Positions 62,445 to 64,000 of a DNA stretch of 64,000 nt are shown here, piece by piece. The DNA is from Lachnospiraceae bacterium UBA935 (GTDB lineage: Bacteria; Bacillota; Clostridia; Lachnospirales; Lachnospiraceae). Within the stretch, counting starts at the first letter, position 1, and the number at the start of each line of letters is the position of its first letter. The stretch is taken from assembly GCA_002293525.1 (NCBI GenBank), contig DBDJ01000021.1, positions 76,487 through 140,486 on the forward strand, written 5' to 3'. Under the pieces are notes generated by a model. It had not been told where the DNA came from. It did no database searches and was given only the letters and a program-made list of their open reading frames with translations. The position numbers were made by a program, and so were the translations under genes.

Positions 62445-64000
62445 TTAGAACGCGGCCAACAGTAATTCTTCAAGATCATCTTGCGGAAGTTGGTCACTTG
62501 ACACCCCAAAATCCGAGGATGTTTTTACTATTATTTCCTGTCCCATACAGCATTCTACTACATCGCACAGCGCCTTTTTGTACAAAACACTGAATAGCTT
62601 TGCTTCTTCATCCGTCAGCTTATCCTTCTTATAATTTATGTCAATTGTAAACTTTCCTGTAATTGTGATACAATTTATGCTTATTGAATTCTCTTGTGCG
62701 TTCTTTAAAGACACGCTTCTACCAACTCTATATTTTGATGCTCCTGTTATCGCATCCATGCTTGTCGCATCACTGACACCTCCCAGATAATTAAATGTTA
62801 TATCTGCTTCTTCATGTGCGGGAAATATTCCCGACAAATACTTTAATATACCGTATCCTATCCCTTTGTTTGGGATATTGCGCATCATCTCTTTTGTTTC
62901 TATAATCAGTTCTCTTATACTGTCCCTTAATTCTATAATTACTGGATATATACTTGTAAACCAGCCTACTGTCCTGTCAATGTCAATTCGCTTGTGTATC
63001 GGCTCACGACCATGACCCTCCAAATATACACCTATTTTACTTTGGCCGGTCAAATTACGAATCGCCATGCCCAGTCCAGCAAGTAAAAGGTCGGTTATCT
63101 CAGTACCAAACGACTTGCTCGATTGATAAAGTAATTTATCTGTCCAATTATCATCAAGAACAGTGCTAATATGACCAATCCCTTCTTCCCCCGTGTCTAT
63201 TCGCTCTATCCGTCCTCTTGGCAAAGCCGTAACTATGCTCTTCCAATAAGGTATTTCCCGCAGTAGCACTTCGTTGCTGCTATATTCCAACAATGCTTCT
63301 CCCCAATCTTTATATGACGCTGTCTTTTCGCTGAAACGGATTTCTTGGCCCAACAAGCGTTGCCTTATCGCAATCCCAAGATCTTCCGTGAGTATCCGCC
63401 AGGACACCCAGTCCACAGCCAAGTGATGAATACATATCATGAGATGATCGGCATCATCTGTCCTGAACAGCCCGACCTTCATAATCGAGCCTGTTGTTAT
63501 ATCAATACTTGACTGTAACTCATTATTCCTTTCTTCTATTTCTCTTTCCAGACAATCTTCACTAAAGCCGCTCTCGCGATAATTATACTCCCGCAGTTCA
63601 TAACAAACGATATCATCAAAACTCAACAACTCCGGTCTTCCGTCACGATAAACCATGCGAAGCATATCATGATGCCTTACAATAGAATCAAGTGCTTCAA
63701 TAATAATTTCCGTTTCCACACGTCTCAAGAGCTTTAGAATGATTGCTTGGTTAAAATAATTTGGTATTGTATATTCCGACGCAAAAAACCATCTTTGTAT
63801 GGGAGTTAAAAGAAGTGTTCCTACTACCTCGCCTTGTTCGTATTGCACTTCCTTATCCCGTCTTTTGACTGATGCGCTAATCATATCCAAGACAGGTCTT
63901 GCCATCAAGTCATGGAGGTTCAATTCGTAGCCGTCTTCCCGCAGTTTTGAAACTACACGTATTGCCTTGATGGAATCCCCGCCCAGTTCAAAGAAGTTAT
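62445..64000 (-). CDS. NRPS C-terminal part: PCP-E, partial at right edge
   Basis: The frame is open through the right edge. It begins in a PCP (FFELGGDSIKAI) and continues as an epimerase domain: PIQRWFF, HHLAVDWVSWRIL (the usual HHxxxDGxSW has W for G), LEGHGRE and FNYLGG. The stop is at 62445, 93 bp before the next module. The next protein's C domain should therefore take a D-residue. Starter modules, promoter and any regulator of cluster B must lie to the right of the window. Confidence 0.93.
   Translation of the reverse strand, partial: NFFELGGDSIKAIRVVSKLREDGYELNLHDLMARPVLDMISASVKRRDKEVQYEQGEVVGTLLLTPIQRWFFASEYTIPNYFNQAIILKLLRRVETEIIIEALDSIVRHHDMLRMVYRDGRPELLSFDDIVCYELREYNYRESGFSEDCLEREIEERNNELQSSIDITTGSIMKVGLFRTDDADHLMICIHHLAVDWVSWRILTEDLGIAIRQRLLGQEIRFSEKTASYKDWGEALLEYSSNEVLLREIPYWKSIVTALPRGRIERIDTGEEGIGHISTVLDDNWTDKLLYQSSKSFGTEITDLLLAGLGMAIRNLTGQSKIGVYLEGHGREPIHKRIDIDRTVGWFTSIYPVIIELRDSIRELIIETKEMMRNIPNKGIGYGILKYLSGIFPAHEEADITFNYLGGVSDATSMDAITGASKYRVGRSVSLKNAQENSISINCITITGKFTIDINYKKDKLTDEEAKLFSVLYKKALCDVVECCMGQEIIVKTSSDFGVSSDQLPQDDLEELLLAAF

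Noticed and set aside
1..64000. One single large NRPS/PKS cluster across the window
   Set aside because: Ten kilobases of unrelated genes, plus-strand units, terminators and a clear composition change separate the two groups.

Overview
The window holds two biosynthetic gene clusters on the minus strand, separated by a short block of unrelated genes. Gene style (strong AGGAGG-type ribosome sites, GTG and TTG starts, a DUF11-repeat protein, a possible SigD-type promoter, CopA and cupredoxin genes) fits a low-to-mid GC Bacillota, probably of the Clostridia/Negativicutes type. That placement is an inference; no rRNA or housekeeping marker is present. No tRNA, rRNA, CRISPR array, insertion sequence or integrase was seen.

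Cluster A (about 1-30,917, transcribed right to left, running off the left edge) is a lipo-polyketide/peptide assembly line of moderate GC. It opens with four small genes: acyl-CoA dehydrogenase, a class II aaRS-like amino acid:[carrier protein] ligase, a 3-hydroxyacyl-CoA dehydrogenase and a free ACP. Together they look like a cassette that makes an amino-acid-derived extender unit, best guess aminomalonyl-ACP. Next comes a 2534-aa protein (acyl-AMP ligase, ACP, KS, AT, DH, KR, ACP), a KS-AT protein whose AT has an atypical specificity motif, a free ACP with a repetitive linker, and a small membrane protein. A long NRPS/PKS line follows: C-A | PCP-KS-AT-ACP-C-A-PCP-KS | pseudoAT-ACP-C-A-PCP. 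The first bar is a one-base frameshift inside an adenylation domain. The second is a gene boundary that cuts a PKS module between its KS and an AT remnant lacking the catalytic serine. The predicted product is a fatty-acid-primed polyketide-peptide.

The middle block (about 30,918-40,918) holds a histidine kinase gene broken by two apparent homopolymer frameshifts and without a response regulator nearby, a secreted protein, a bidirectional terminator, a 1608-aa protein with ten DUF11 repeats, and a 443-aa repeat protein behind a possible SigD-type promoter.

Cluster B (40,919 to past the right edge, minus strand) is clearly more AT-rich and tightly spaced like one operon. In transcription order: (off window) PCP-E; C-A-PCP-E; C-A-PCP-TE with a cysteine in place of the TE serine; two half-size ABC exporters; a membrane-anchored SGNH-type hydrolase; a membrane-anchored serine beta-lactamase-family hydrolase; an HMA-TauE/SafE-cupredoxin fusion; a second membrane-anchored cupredoxin; a CopA copper P-type ATPase; an acyl-CoA ligase; and a PLP fold-type II enzyme. 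Having three copper-handling genes inside an NRPS/export operon is the most striking feature of the window and suggests a product that binds, needs or mobilises copper.
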